Assembly (NCBI RefSeq): GCF_009760925.1
Contig: NZ_VRLV01000015.1
Coordinates: 1-64,000 of the forward strand
Source: Nonomuraea typhae
GTDB taxonomy: Bacteria > Actinomycetota > Actinomycetes > Streptosporangiales > Streptosporangiaceae
Direction: 5' to 3'
Length of the DNA stretch: 64,000 bases
Below the pieces are notes generated by a model that was not told where the DNA came from, made no database searches, and saw only the letters and a list, made by a program, of their open reading frames with translations. The translations under genes were made by a program, and so were the position numbers. Positions 26,436 to 35,507 of the stretch are shown here, in pieces. Each line of letters begins with the position of its first letter. Position 1 is the first letter of the stretch.

Positions 26436-27140
26436 TCAGCGGGTGATGAAGGAGAGCAGGTCGTTGTTGAAGTCCTGCTCGAAGGCCCCGGTCAGACCAT
26501 GTGGCGCGCCGGGATAGACCTTGAGCGTGGCGTCCTTGAGGAGTTCGGCGCTGCGCAGAGCACTGGCGGCGATGGGCACGATCTGGTCGTCGTCCCCATG
26601 GGCGACCAGGGTCGGTACGTCGATGCGCTGGAGGTCCTGGGTGAAGTCGGTCTCGGAGAATGCCTTGATGCAGTCGAGCGCGCCCTTGATCCCGGCTTGC
26701 ATGCTCCACAGCCAGAAGGCGTCGAGCACGCCCTGGGACGGTTGCGCGCGCTCGCGGTTGTAGCCGTAGAAGGGGACGGCCAGTTCCTTGTAGAACTGGG
26801 AGCGGTCGGCTGCGACCCCGGCCCGGATGGCGTCGAACGCCTCGATGGGCAGGCCGCCGGGGTTGGCGTCGGTCTTGAGCATCAGCGGCGGGACGGCGCC
26901 GAGCAGGACGGCCTTGGTCACCCGGGCGCTGCCGTGGCGGCCGAGGTAGCGGGTCACCTCGCCGCCGCCGGTGGAGTGGCCGACCAGGATCGCCTCGCGC
27001 AGATCCAAGGTGTCGAGCAGGGTGGCCAGGTCGTCGGCGTAGGTGTCCATGTCGTTGCCGTGCCAGGACTGGCCGGAGCGGCCGTGGCCGCGCCGGTCGT
27101 GCGCGATGGCGCGGAAGCGCAGCTCTGCGGCGATCGGTCA
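26436..27140 (-). pseudogene. Non-heme haloperoxidase-type hydrolase, 5' truncated
   Basis: From an in-frame TGA near 27138 the frame reads FRAIAHDRRGHGRSGQSWHG, DMDTYADDLATLLDTLDLRE and the nucleophile elbow LVGHSTGGGEVTRYLGRHG. Then follow LVAHGDDDQIVP (Asp) and GAPHGLTGAF (His). All three triad residues are intact, but the N-terminal 55-60 residues with the HGWP oxyanion strand are missing. An internal ATG at 27050 could start a shorter product that would not fold properly. The truncation point coincides with an 18-bp motif also found at 30104. Confidence 0.7.
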
Positions 27141-27150
27141 GATGACTGCA
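27133..27150. promoter_or_regulatory. Shared 18-bp upstream motif, copy 1
   Basis: atcggtcagatgactgca here matches 17 of 18 bases at 30104-30121 and contains the near-palindrome GTCAnATGAC. It lies 57 bp upstream of the amidohydrolase start and at the break point of the truncated haloperoxidase gene. Likely a regulator site. Confidence 0.45.
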
Positions 27151-27206
27151 TTACCATGCGCCTATTTGGTGATCACTAACGACCTCCGCGGGGTGGAAGG
27201 GGGACG

Positions 27207-28052
27207 ATGAGCGACTTCGAGCTCGTCGACTCGCATGTGCATTACTGGCAGCCGTCGCGGCGGGACTGGTATCCGGTGCTGCGTGATGTCGCTCCCAGCC
27301 TGAACCGCGATTACCTGCCGGGCCACTATGAGGGTGATACGACGGGTGTGCGGGTGTCAGGGCTGGTGCACGTGTCCGCGGTCAGCAAGCCGGGGACGTT
27401 TCTGGACGAAGCGCGCTGGCTGGATGGGTTGCGTGTGGAGATCGGCGTACCGCACGTGCTCATCGGGACGATCGATCCGGCGGCGCCGTACGAGCGGATC
27501 GAACGGGACCTGACGGCCCAGGCGCAAAGCCCGGCGTTCCGCGGCATCCGGGTGCTGGAGGGGCTCGACCCGTCCGCTGAGACGGCGGCTCGGCTGTTCG
27601 CGTTGCTCGGTGCGCGCGGATGGGTGTTCGACCTGCTCACGCACCCGGCAGGGATGCGGGAGTACGCCCGGGCGATTGAGAGCGCGCCCGAGACGGCGTT
27701 CGTTCTGGAGCACATGGGCTGGCCGGAGCGGGACGACCAGGAGGAGTTCCGGCGATGGCGTGAGGGCATCGCCAGGCTCGCGAAGCTCGGGAACGTGGAT
27801 TGCAAGTTGTCCGGCCTGCCCATGGCCTTCATGACGATGGACCCCGGGCGGTTGCGCCCGTGGATCGGGACCTGCTTGGAGCTGTTCGGCGTCGACCGGT
27901 GTTTCTTCGGGAGCAACTTCCCGGTGGACGGAATGGCCGGCACCTACGGAGAGCTGATCGACGCCTATCAGAGGGTTACCGCAGAGCTGTCCGACGGCGA
28001 GCGGCATCGGGTGTTCGCCGCCAACGCCCGGCGCCGCTATCGCATCGAGTAG
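27207..28052 (+). CDS. Amidohydrolase (TIM-barrel, amidohydrolase_2 family)
   Basis: 281 residues from ATG 27207 with GGAAGGGGGACG just upstream. Metal-site landmarks of the family are LVDSHVHYWQP (HxH, about 7-16), FRGIRVLEG, DLLTHPAGM, VLEHMGWPE (third His) and FFGSNFPVDG (Asp, near 235). The layout fits L-fuconolactonase or 2-pyrone-4,6-dicarboxylate hydrolase-like enzymes, which open lactones with or without a metal. Its substrate is not indicated. No signal peptide. It is convergent with an AraC regulator (6-bp gap), which may control a different target. The gene looks intact and healthy in codon use. Confidence 0.85.
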   Translation: MSDFELVDSHVHYWQPSRRDWYPVLRDVAPSLNRDYLPGHYEGDTTGVRVSGLVHVSAVSKPGTFLDEARWLDGLRVEIGVPHVLIGTIDPAAPYERIERDLTAQAQSPAFRGIRVLEGLDPSAETAARLFALLGARGWVFDLLTHPAGMREYARAIESAPETAFVLEHMGWPERDDQEEFRRWREGIARLAKLGNVDCKLSGLPMAFMTMDPGRLRPWIGTCLELFGVDRCFFGSNFPVDGMAGTYGELIDAYQRVTAELSDGERHRVFAANARRRYRIE

Positions 28053-28058
28053 CGGGAT

Positions 28059-29006
28059 TCAGGTCGCGCGGTGGTGGAGCCGCCATTGGCGGGGGGTGAG
28101 GCCGTAGGTCTGGCGGAAGCGGCGGGAGAGGTACACCGAGTTGGTGACGCCCCAGGAACGCGCGATCGCCTCGATGGTGCGGTGCGCGTGCTGCGGGGTG
28201 ATCAGGTCCTGGCGGATGCCTTCCAGACGCCGGCGGATGATCCATTGTTCGAGGCTCAGGCCGCCGTTCTCGCAGAGCCGGTAGAGGGTGCGGACGGAGA
28301 TGTGGTGAGCGTGGGCGATGCGGGCAGGAGTGAGGTCGGGTTCGGTCAGGTGCAGGCGGATGTAGGCCAGGATCTGCGTGAGCAGGGTGCTGTCGGTGAC
28401 GGCGCGCTGGGGGTCGGGGGTCGTGACCGACACGATGAGGGCGCGGGTGAGTTCCAGGGTGGCGGTCGCCAGGGCCTGCGCGCCGGGGTCGGCGCTGAGC
28501 CGGTCCGCGTCGCGATGCAGGGCGCGGATGTGATGCAGCAGCAGCGGGGCCACGGCACTGGTGGATAAGCGCGGGATCGCGGCACGAATCTGGTGTTCGG
28601 GCAGGCCGACATGGTCGGCGTCGACCATGAACGCCACCGCGTGCCCGGTACCGGACCACCCGTAGTCGTAGCCGGCGCTCTTGTGCGCCATGACCAGGGC
28701 CTGCGGGCCGCGGACGCGCTGCTCGTAGTCGTTCCACGCGAAGGCGGCGTTGCCGCGGCTCTGGGTGGTGACCGAGATGGTGTTGACCGGGTCACGCCTG
28801 ACCTGCCGCGTCGTACGCCTGATCGTGAATCCTGAGCCTTGGGTGGAGAACATCGTCAGCGGGCCGAAGCACCATCTCTCCAGCCGGATTCTGACCCGCG
28901 GGCCTTCGTGCTCGATGGTGCAGGTGCCGCTCTCCTTGGCTGCGATGCCCCAGAAGGCGTCAATCCGTTCGTTGACGGGATGGGTGTCGGTATCCACCAG
29001 CAACAA
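28059..29006 (-). CDS. AraC-family transcriptional regulator
   Basis: 315 residues. The N-terminal two-thirds is a ligand/AraC-binding-like domain (RGNAAFAWNDYEQRVRGPQA). The C-terminal double HTH begins at LLTQILAYIRLHLTEPDLTP and contains IAHAHHISVRTLYRLCENGG and IEAIARSWGVTNSVYLSRRF with the AraC signature ending RQTYGLTPRQWRLHH. The start is TTG 29006 after GGGGGAC, or GTG 28997. AraC proteins of this AraC-binding-like type regulate nearby catabolic genes. The neighbours are an amidohydrolase (convergent) and, 288 bp behind its start, an alpha/beta hydrolase. Confidence 0.85.
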   Translation of the reverse strand: MLLVDTDTHPVNERIDAFWGIAAKESGTCTIEHEGPRVRIRLERWCFGPLTMFSTQGSGFTIRRTTRQVRRDPVNTISVTTQSRGNAAFAWNDYEQRVRGPQALVMAHKSAGYDYGWSGTGHAVAFMVDADHVGLPEHQIRAAIPRLSTSAVAPLLLHHIRALHRDADRLSADPGAQALATATLELTRALIVSVTTPDPQRAVTDSTLLTQILAYIRLHLTEPDLTPARIAHAHHISVRTLYRLCENGGLSLEQWIIRRRLEGIRQDLITPQHAHRTIEAIARSWGVTNSVYLSRRFRQTYGLTPRQWRLHHRAT

Positions 29007-29293
29007 GGCGTCCCCCCGAATATCGCGGTCTCACAAGGCACGGCGAAGCAATCTTCGATGCCCTCATTTTCACTCGGGGTTCGTGGGGTCGTGTGCCGCG
29101 TCACCGGCGCTGTGAGAACAACGGCGGGCCGTGTCGGCGTGGCCAGTTCACAACGCGGCACGCACGGTACAGAGCGGGTTTACGTGGCCGGTGACGATCT
29201 CAGCGGGAATCGCCCACGCCGCCGTCCGCTGAGGAGCCGCCGATGAAACCCGACACGCCTATCCACAACGCCGGCCGTACCGTCGCTGCGCCG

Positions 29294-30070
29294 TCATGTC
29301 GCCAGGAACTCCAGGATGAGCTCATTCCACTGCTCATGGTGGGTGAACGGCGCGCCGTGCGGCGCGTCGGGGATGGTCACCGCCGAGCTTCCCGCGATCG
29401 CCCGTGCGACGCGCGCCCCGCTGTCCTCGAGCGCCACGAACGCATCCCTCTCACCCTGGATGATCAGCGTGGGCGCGGCGAGGTGGCCCAGGTCCGCGCC
29501 GGGGTCGGCGGCGCCCCAAGCCGCCAGCGAGTCGGCGGTTGCCTTGGCGGAGGCGTCCGCGGCCTGTCTCAGCAGGTACTGGCGCGTCGGCTCATCCAGC
29601 GTGCCACGCCCGTCGACGGCGAAGAACCTGAGCAGCACGTCGTCGAGCATGGGGATGCGGTGGCGTCGCGAGGCGATCAGGAGCTCGTGCGCGAGCGGGT
29701 CCGCATACACCACGGGGCTGCCCAGCACCAGCCGGGCCACGCGTCCCGATGCGGCGGCGTAGCTGACGGCTTCGGCGCAGCCGGTGGAGAAGCCCACCAG
29801 CGCCGGCTCAATCAGGTTGAGGTTCTCGATCAGGGCCGCCAGGTCGGCGGTGAAGGTGCCGAGGTCGTAGCCGTTCCAGGGCTGGCTGGAGCGTCCGAAA
29901 CCACGCCGGTCGTAGCAGACCACCCGGTGCCCGGCTGTGACGAGCGCGCCGATCTGGGGCTCCCAGAACCGGAGCGACAAGGGCCAGCCGTGCACCAAGA
30001 CGACGGGCGGCCCGTCGCCGACGTCCTCGTAGCGGAGGCTCACGTCGCTTTCCACCTGTAGTCGCGGCAC
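29294..30070 (-). CDS. Alpha/beta hydrolase (haloperoxidase-like)
   Basis: 258 residues from GTG 30070. The motifs are in order: VVLVHGWPLSLRFWEPQ (oxyanion), VVCYDRRGFGRSSQPW, nucleophile GFSTGCAEAVSYAA, TLIIQGERDAFV (Asp) and IPDAPHGAPF (His). It is related to the truncated hydrolase at 26436. Longer in-frame starts run into the divergent LAL gene and are rejected. The gene is divergent from the LAL regulator at 30138 with 67 bp between starts, and the 18-bp motif at 30104 lies in that gap. This suggests direct control. Confidence 0.8.
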   Translation of the reverse strand: MPRLQVESDVSLRYEDVGDGPPVVLVHGWPLSLRFWEPQIGALVTAGHRVVCYDRRGFGRSSQPWNGYDLGTFTADLAALIENLNLIEPALVGFSTGCAEAVSYAAASGRVARLVLGSPVVYADPLAHELLIASRRHRIPMLDDVLLRFFAVDGRGTLDEPTRQYLLRQAADASAKATADSLAAWGAADPGADLGHLAAPTLIIQGERDAFVALEDSGARVARAIAGSSAVTIPDAPHGAPFTHHEQWNELILEFLAT

Positions 30071-30103
30071 CCGCTCAGCATGCCGCCGGGGGCAGGTCCG
30101 GCA

Positions 30104-30121
30104 ATCGGTCACATGACTGCA
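30104..30121. promoter_or_regulatory. Shared 18-bp upstream motif, copy 2
   Basis: atcggtcacatgactgca lies between two divergent starts (hydrolase 30070, LAL regulator 30138), the classic place for an operator read by the neighbouring regulator. It differs from the copy at 27133 by one base. Confidence 0.5.
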
Positions 30122-30137
30122 CCGAAGGAGACGAATC

Positions 30138-32774
30138 ATGGACATCATCGGCCGGGCCGGGGAGCTGACCGCGCTGCGGCGGGCGATCGATCGCGCCCCC
30201 GGCGTCCTGCCGAACGTCGTGCTGCACGGCGATCCGGGTGTGGGCAAGTCCGTGCTGCTGCAGGCCACTATCGATTACGCCCGGCAGCAGGGCGTCAGAG
30301 TGGTGGGCGGCAGCGGCTTCGAAAGTGAGGCGCAGCTGGCCTTCGCCGGGCTGCACCAGTTGTTCGCGCCGGTGATGGAGTATCTGGACCGAGTGGAGCC
30401 GTTTCACCGGGACATCCTGCGCCGGGTGCTGGGGCTGCAGGACGGCCCCGCACCTGACCGGCTGGCGATCTCGGTGGCGTCTTTGGCCGTGCTGGCCGCC
30501 GTGTCCGCGGACGGGCCGGTGCTGATCGCCGTGGAGGACGCGCACTGGGTGGACCATCCCACGCGCGAGGTGATGATGTTCATCCTGTTGCGGCTGCAGC
30601 CGTACGACCTGCGGGCTGTCTTCGCCCGCCGGCCGCTGACGGCCACCGAGCGCGTCACGCCCGGCATCGACATGCTGGAGGTCGGGCCGCTCGATGATGG
30701 GGCGTCCGGGCAGCTGCTGGACCTGCTCCACCCGGGCCTGCCGCCGTCGGTGCGCGAACGCGTGCTTGCCGAGGCCGCGGGCAATCCCCTGGCGATCACC
30801 GAGCTGCCGCAGACCTCCGTCGGCGTGGAGTTGCTGCCCACCGGGGCGTCCCTGCGCACCCGTCTCGAAACCGGGTTCGCGGGGCGGCTGCTGGAGCTGG
30901 CGCCGCGGATCCGTACCACGCTGCTGGTCACCGCGCTCGACGGCGACCGGCTGGAGCATCGGGCCGAGCTGTCGCCGTACGAACTGCTCGAGGCGGAGCG
31001 GGCGGGCCTCGTGACGCGCGATTCAACCCCGTCCGGCTTGCGTTTCCGCCATCCCCTGGTCAGGTCGGCGATCATCAAGACGGCCTCGCCGGAGGAGACG
31101 CGCCAGGCGCACGCCGTGCTGGCCGAGCAGCACCAGGCCGACCCCGAACTGCGCATGTGGCACCTGGCGGCGGCCACGGTGGAGCCGGACGAGCGGGTGG
31201 CCGGCGAGATCGAGAAGGCCGCCCGGGCGGTGAGCCTGCGGGGCGGCAGCGGGCTGGCGGTCAAGGCGCTGCAACGAGCGGCGGAGCTCACCCCGGACCC
31301 GGCGGCGCGGGCCGTGCGGCTGGAGCGCGCCGCGGAGCTGGCCGGCGAGTCGGGGCAGCTCGACCTCGCCCAGAACCTGCTGGATCAGGCGCGCCGCCAC
31401 CTCGACGACCCGGCGAGAGTCGTTGCCACCCGGGCCCAGATCCTGATGCTGCGCGACGGTGATCTGGACGCCGCACGCCGGCTGCTGCGTGGCACGCCCG
31501 CGGCGGCATCCCTGGTCAGGGTGATGGCCGCCTCGTACGCGCAGGATCCCCACGAGTGGCAGGAGGTGAGCGACGCGGTCGCCGGCTGCGACGACGACCT
31601 CGTTCGCCTGCTGCACGATGTGTTCCTGGGCCAGGGCTCGGCGGCACTCGTGCGAACCGCCCTCGACACGCTGCCCGACGACGCCCCGCCGGGGCGCGTG
31701 GCCGCACTGTGCAGGGCTGCCACCTGGATGGACCTGCTGCCGGACTACCGGGCCCGCATCCGCGCCCTGATCGAGGGTGAGACCGGTCAGGGCGCGGTGA
31801 CGCACGCGGCCAGCGGCTACTGGCTGGACGCGCACGACCACTTCCTGGCCGGCCGATGGGAGGACGCCGAGAACGCCGCCAACGCCGGGCTCGACCTGTG
31901 CGTACGCCACGACCTGGAACTGCTGGCCCACGACCTGCGCTGCAGCCTCGGCTGGCTCGCCGCCGCCCGCGGTGACGCCGACAGCGCCCGCGAATACAGC
32001 AAGACGGTCGAGCAATGGGCCGCGCCGCGTGGCAGCGGGCTGCATCTGTCCCTGTCGGCCCGCAACCTCGCACTCGCCGCGATGGCGCACGGCGACTACG
32101 ACATCGCCTACGCGTACTGGACGAGCATCAGCCCGCCGGGCGTCATCCCCCCGTACGTGGCCTACGCGCCGTGGGCGGTCTTCGAGCTGGTGGAGGCGGC
32201 AGTGCGTACCGGCCGGACCGAGGAGGCCAACGCGCACACCGCCGCGGCCAAGGGCCTGGCCGACCGGGCGCCCCGGCTGCGCCTGCACATCATGGCCGCG
32301 CAGGCGCTCGTGGCGCCGCCCGAGGAAGCGGTTACGATCTTCCGGGCCGCGCTGGCGCTCCCGCGGACCGAACGCTGGCCCTTCGACCACGCCCGGATCC
32401 GGCTGGCCCTGGGCGAGCTGCACCGCCGCCGGTTGCAGCCGGGTGAGGCGAGGCCAGAACTGCGCAGGGCAGCCGACTTGTTCGCCTCGATCGGCGCGAC
32501 CGCCTGGCAGCAACGCGCCGAGCAGGAACTGCGCGCCACCGGCATCGCGGTGCCCCAGCGGCCCAACGCCGCCCACGGCCTGACCGCCCAGCAGTTGGAG
32601 GTAGCCAGGCTGGCCGCCTCCGGACTGAGCAACAAGGAGATCGGCGAGCGGCTCTTCCTGTCATCGCGCACCGTGAGCGCCCACCTGTACCGGATCTTCC
32701 CCAAGCTCGGCATCACCTCCCGGGCCGCGCTGCGAGACGCCCTCGAAGGCGTGACCCCAGGTGCAGTCAATTGA
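30138..32774 (+). CDS. LuxR-family large ATP-binding regulator (LAL)
   Basis: 878 residues from ATG 30138 with GAAGGAGACGAATC upstream. Walker A GDPGVGKS is at 31-38, Walker B VLIAVEDAHWVDHP near 128-140, and a TPR-like helical body lies between 330 and 800. The LuxR HTH (about 814-872) contains GLTAQQLEVARLAASGLSNK, IGERLFLSSRTVSAHLYRIF and PKLGITSRAAL. ATP binding is expected to gate activation. It is divergent from a hydrolase and precedes two further hydrolase genes (32851, 33705) on the same strand with a 76-bp gap, so a local hydrolase regulon is likely. Confidence 0.85.
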   Translation: MDIIGRAGELTALRRAIDRAPGVLPNVVLHGDPGVGKSVLLQATIDYARQQGVRVVGGSGFESEAQLAFAGLHQLFAPVMEYLDRVEPFHRDILRRVLGLQDGPAPDRLAISVASLAVLAAVSADGPVLIAVEDAHWVDHPTREVMMFILLRLQPYDLRAVFARRPLTATERVTPGIDMLEVGPLDDGASGQLLDLLHPGLPPSVRERVLAEAAGNPLAITELPQTSVGVELLPTGASLRTRLETGFAGRLLELAPRIRTTLLVTALDGDRLEHRAELSPYELLEAERAGLVTRDSTPSGLRFRHPLVRSAIIKTASPEETRQAHAVLAEQHQADPELRMWHLAAATVEPDERVAGEIEKAARAVSLRGGSGLAVKALQRAAELTPDPAARAVRLERAAELAGESGQLDLAQNLLDQARRHLDDPARVVATRAQILMLRDGDLDAARRLLRGTPAAASLVRVMAASYAQDPHEWQEVSDAVAGCDDDLVRLLHDVFLGQGSAALVRTALDTLPDDAPPGRVAALCRAATWMDLLPDYRARIRALIEGETGQGAVTHAASGYWLDAHDHFLAGRWEDAENAANAGLDLCVRHDLELLAHDLRCSLGWLAAARGDADSAREYSKTVEQWAAPRGSGLHLSLSARNLALAAMAHGDYDIAYAYWTSISPPGVIPPYVAYAPWAVFELVEAAVRTGRTEEANAHTAAAKGLADRAPRLRLHIMAAQALVAPPEEAVTIFRAALALPRTERWPFDHARIRLALGELHRRRLQPGEARPELRRAADLFASIGATAWQQRAEQELRATGIAVPQRPNAAHGLTAQQLEVARLAASGLSNKEIGERLFLSSRTVSAHLYRIFPKLGITSRAALRDALEGVTPGAVN

Positions 32775-32850
32775 CCGATTCAGACCACCCGGTGGGCACC
32801 GGATGCTCGTGCTGCAACCACGGCACGAACCCTTGAGGAGAAACCCGGAC

Positions 32851-33696
32851 ATGATCGCCCGACCGCTGACGCGCCGCGGAGTGAGCCGCCTCGCCCTCGC
32901 CACCCTGACCCTGACGCTCGGCCTGACCGCCACCGGCGCGCCTTCCGCAGCTTCTGCCGTACGGCCGGCGGCCGTCACGACGGCCAAGCCGACCGTGGTC
33001 CTCGTACACGGCGCGTTCGCCGACGCCTCAGGCTTCAACGACATGATCGCCCGGCTGCAGGCGGCCGGCTTCCCGGTGCTCGCCCCGGCCAACCCGCTGC
33101 GCGACGTGGCCGGTGACGCCGCCTATGTCTCCAGCATCCTGGACACCCTCACCGGGCCGATCATCCTCGTCGGCCACTCCTACGGCGGCATCGTCATCAC
33201 CAACGCCGCCCGCGGCCACGACAACGTCAAGGCGCTGGTGTATCTGGGCGCCTTCGCCCCCGACAAGGGCGAAAGCGCGCTGAAGCTGGCCGACCAGTTC
33301 CCCGGCAGCGAGCTGGGACACGCGCTGCTGGGCCGCGACTACAAGCTGCCCGACGGCACTGTCGCCGGGACCGACGGCTACATCGTGGCCGAGAAGTTCC
33401 GCGAGGTCTTCGCCGCCGACCTGCCCGCGTACAAGACCCGGCTCATGGCCGCAACCCAGCGGCCCGGCAGCGTGAACGGCCTGTCCGGCGGCAGCGGCGA
33501 GCCGGCCTGGAAAACGATCCCGTCCTGGTACCTGATCCCCACCCAGGACAAGGTGATCCCGCCGGCCGCCCAGCGGTTCATGGCCAAGCGCGCCGGCAGT
33601 ACGGTCAGGGAGATCCGCTCCTCCCACGTCGTCATGACCTCCCACCCGGACGCCGCCACCGCGGTCGTCCTGTCCGCCTACGCAGCCACCCGATAG
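32851..33696 (+). CDS. Secreted alpha/beta hydrolase (EstC-like)
   Basis: 281 residues from ATG 32851, with TGAGGAG 11 nt upstream. The start IARPLTRRGVSRLALATLTL then TLGLTATGAPSAASA is a signal peptide with a basic n-region and an Ala-x-Ala end. The mature part opens VVLVHGAFADASGFNDM, with the nucleophile VGHSYGGIVIT, PTQDKVIPP (Asp) and SSHVVMTSHPDA (His). This is the EstC/pyrethroid-esterase-like group of small hydrolases. It lies 76 bp after the LAL regulator and 8 bp before another hydrolase, so the two hydrolases form an operon. Confidence 0.85.
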   Translation: MIARPLTRRGVSRLALATLTLTLGLTATGAPSAASAVRPAAVTTAKPTVVLVHGAFADASGFNDMIARLQAAGFPVLAPANPLRDVAGDAAYVSSILDTLTGPIILVGHSYGGIVITNAARGHDNVKALVYLGAFAPDKGESALKLADQFPGSELGHALLGRDYKLPDGTVAGTDGYIVAEKFREVFAADLPAYKTRLMAATQRPGSVNGLSGGSGEPAWKTIPSWYLIPTQDKVIPPAAQRFMAKRAGSTVREIRSSHVVMTSHPDAATAVVLSAYAATR

Positions 33697-33704
33697 GAGC
33701 CGGC

Positions 33705-34499
33705 ATGAAACCCGACACGATCGTCCTGATCCACGGCTTCTGGGTCACCCCCCGAAGCTGGGAACACTGGATCACCCGCTACAAGGCCAAGGGCTTCCGC
33801 GTCCTGGCCCCCGCCTATCCCGGCTTCGAGGTCGAGGTCGAGGCGCTCAACGCCGACCCCACCCCGATCGAGCAGGTCACCGTCCCGCAGATCATCGAAT
33901 CCCTGGAGACGCTCATCCGCGGCCTGGACACCCCGCCGATCATCATGGGCCACTCCGCCGGAGGCGTGTTCACCCAGATCCTGCTCGACCACGGGTACGG
34001 CGCCGCCGGGGTGGCCATCAACTCCGCCCCCGCCGAAGGCGTCAAGATCATCCCGCTGTCGCAGCTCAAGGCCACCTTCCCCGTACTCAAGAACCCCGCC
34101 AATCGCCACAGGGCAGTCGGCCTCGACTACGAGCACTGGCGCTACGCCTTCACCAACACCTTCCCCGAGGACCAGGCCCGCGCCACCTATGAGCGCTACC
34201 ACATCCCCGCCTCCGGCAACATCTTCTGGGGCAGCGCCCTGGCCAACATCCACCCCGGCAAGGACGACAACTGGGTCAACTACCGCAACGACTCCCGCAA
34301 GCCGCTGCTGTTCATCGCCGGCGAGAACGACAACCTCATGCCGCCCAAGATCCAGCGCTCCAACGCCGCGCACTACAAGTCGCCCAAGACGATCACCGAA
34401 GTGGCCGAGTACTCCGGCCGCTCCCACCTGATGCCCGCGCAGGACGGCTGGGAAGAGATCGCCGACCACGCCCTCACCTGGGCCCTGGACCACTCCTGA
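33705..34499 (+). CDS. Alpha/beta hydrolase
   Basis: 264 residues with GATAGGAGCCGGC before ATG 33705. The fold is shown by TIVLIHGFWVTPRSWEHWI, LAPAYPGFEVEVEALNADP, nucleophile IMGHSAGGVFTQILL, LLFIAGENDNLMPP (Asp) and GRSHLMPAQDGWEEIADHAL (His). It has no signal peptide, unlike its partner 8 bp upstream, so one product is extracellular and one cytoplasmic. A strong hairpin terminator follows at 34507. Substrate unknown. Confidence 0.85.
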   Translation: MKPDTIVLIHGFWVTPRSWEHWITRYKAKGFRVLAPAYPGFEVEVEALNADPTPIEQVTVPQIIESLETLIRGLDTPPIIMGHSAGGVFTQILLDHGYGAAGVAINSAPAEGVKIIPLSQLKATFPVLKNPANRHRAVGLDYEHWRYAFTNTFPEDQARATYERYHIPASGNIFWGSALANIHPGKDDNWVNYRNDSRKPLLFIAGENDNLMPPKIQRSNAAHYKSPKTITEVAEYSGRSHLMPAQDGWEEIADHALTWALDHS

Positions 34500-34506
34500 C
34501 GTCGAA

Positions 34507-34542
34507 GGCCGGCTTCCGGACTCGAGGCTCCGGAAGCCGGCC
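34507..34542 (+). terminator. Hairpin terminator after the hydrolase operon
   Basis: ggccggcttccgga (34507-34520) pairs perfectly with tccggaagccggcc (34529-34542) around an 8-base loop. A 14-bp GC-rich stem just after a stop codon is typical of actinomycete terminators, which often lack the U-tract. Confidence 0.75.
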
Positions 34543-34637
34543 CCGGGCGCAAGCGGTACGGGGGCGGCCCCATGGGACTGATTGCCACCATCGCCGCGGC
34601 CGACAACTACAGGCGCTGACCCCGGAGGAGGTCCCCC

Positions 34638-35507
34638 ATGACGCAGGTCCGCTTCACCCACATCGGCGGCCCCACGGTCCTGATCGAGTTCGGCGGCTGG
34701 CGGCTGCTCACCGACCCGACCTTCGATCCCCCCGGCCGCACCTACTCCTTCGGCTGGGGAACCTCCTCCCGCAAGCTGACCGGCCCGGCCATCGCCGCCG
34801 CCGACCTACCGGACTTGGACGCCGTCCTGCTCACGCACGTGCATCATGGCGACAACCTCGACCACGCAGGATTCGCCCTGCTGCCGGCCGCTGACACGAT
34901 CGTGACGACCTCCTCCGGCGCCCGCTCCTTGCCGCACCCGGCCCGAGGGCTGCGGGTGGGACAGACCACCCGTCTGGAAACCCCCGGACGCCCGCCCATC
35001 GACATCACCGCCACCCCGTGCCGGCACGGCCCCCCACTCAGCGGACCGGTCGTAGGCGAGGTCATCGGCTTCGCGCTCACCTGGCCCGGCCAGGAACACG
35101 GTCCCCTCTGGATCACTGGCGACACCGTCTACCACCGGGCACTTCGCAACACGGCCGCCCGCCTGCGGCCCGGAACGATCCTGCTGCATCTGGGCGGCGT
35201 CGGCTTTCCGATCACCGGATCCCTGCGCTACACGATGACCGCCAGGCAGGCCGTCCGCCCGTGTGAGATGCGGGTTGGCTCATGCGAAACCGACCGCAGG
35301 GTGCCCCCCACGCCATCCTGCCCGCCGAGGTGTTCGCGACCTTCTTCGGCGGCCGCGGCCGGATCGATGCCATCGCCGCGCAGCGCCGCGGCCTTCCGCG
35401 CGCGGGTGGCGCTCCCCTCGGCCACCTCGCCCGGCGCGAACGGCCGGACCCCAAGGGTCGTTCTCCGGCTGATGTACCGGATAAACGTGTGCGAGTCCTG
35501 GCCTTAA
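34638..35507 (+). pseudogene. Metallo-beta-lactamase-fold hydrolase with lost C terminus
   Basis: ATG 34638 follows GGAGGAGGT. Up to about residue 208 the protein is a normal MBL-fold hydrolase: VRFTHIGGPTVLIEFGGWRL, the metal motif LLTHVHHGDNLDHAG, ATPCRHGPP (His), LWITGDTVYH (Asp) and HLGGVGFPITGSLRYTMTAR. After ARQAV (35255) it should continue into the HFEGW-type last His, but the frame turns into Arg/Pro-rich text running to 35507. So the 3' end is replaced or frameshifted, and the final metal-site His is missing. A hybrid protein could still be made, but I expect it to be inactive. Confidence 0.65.
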
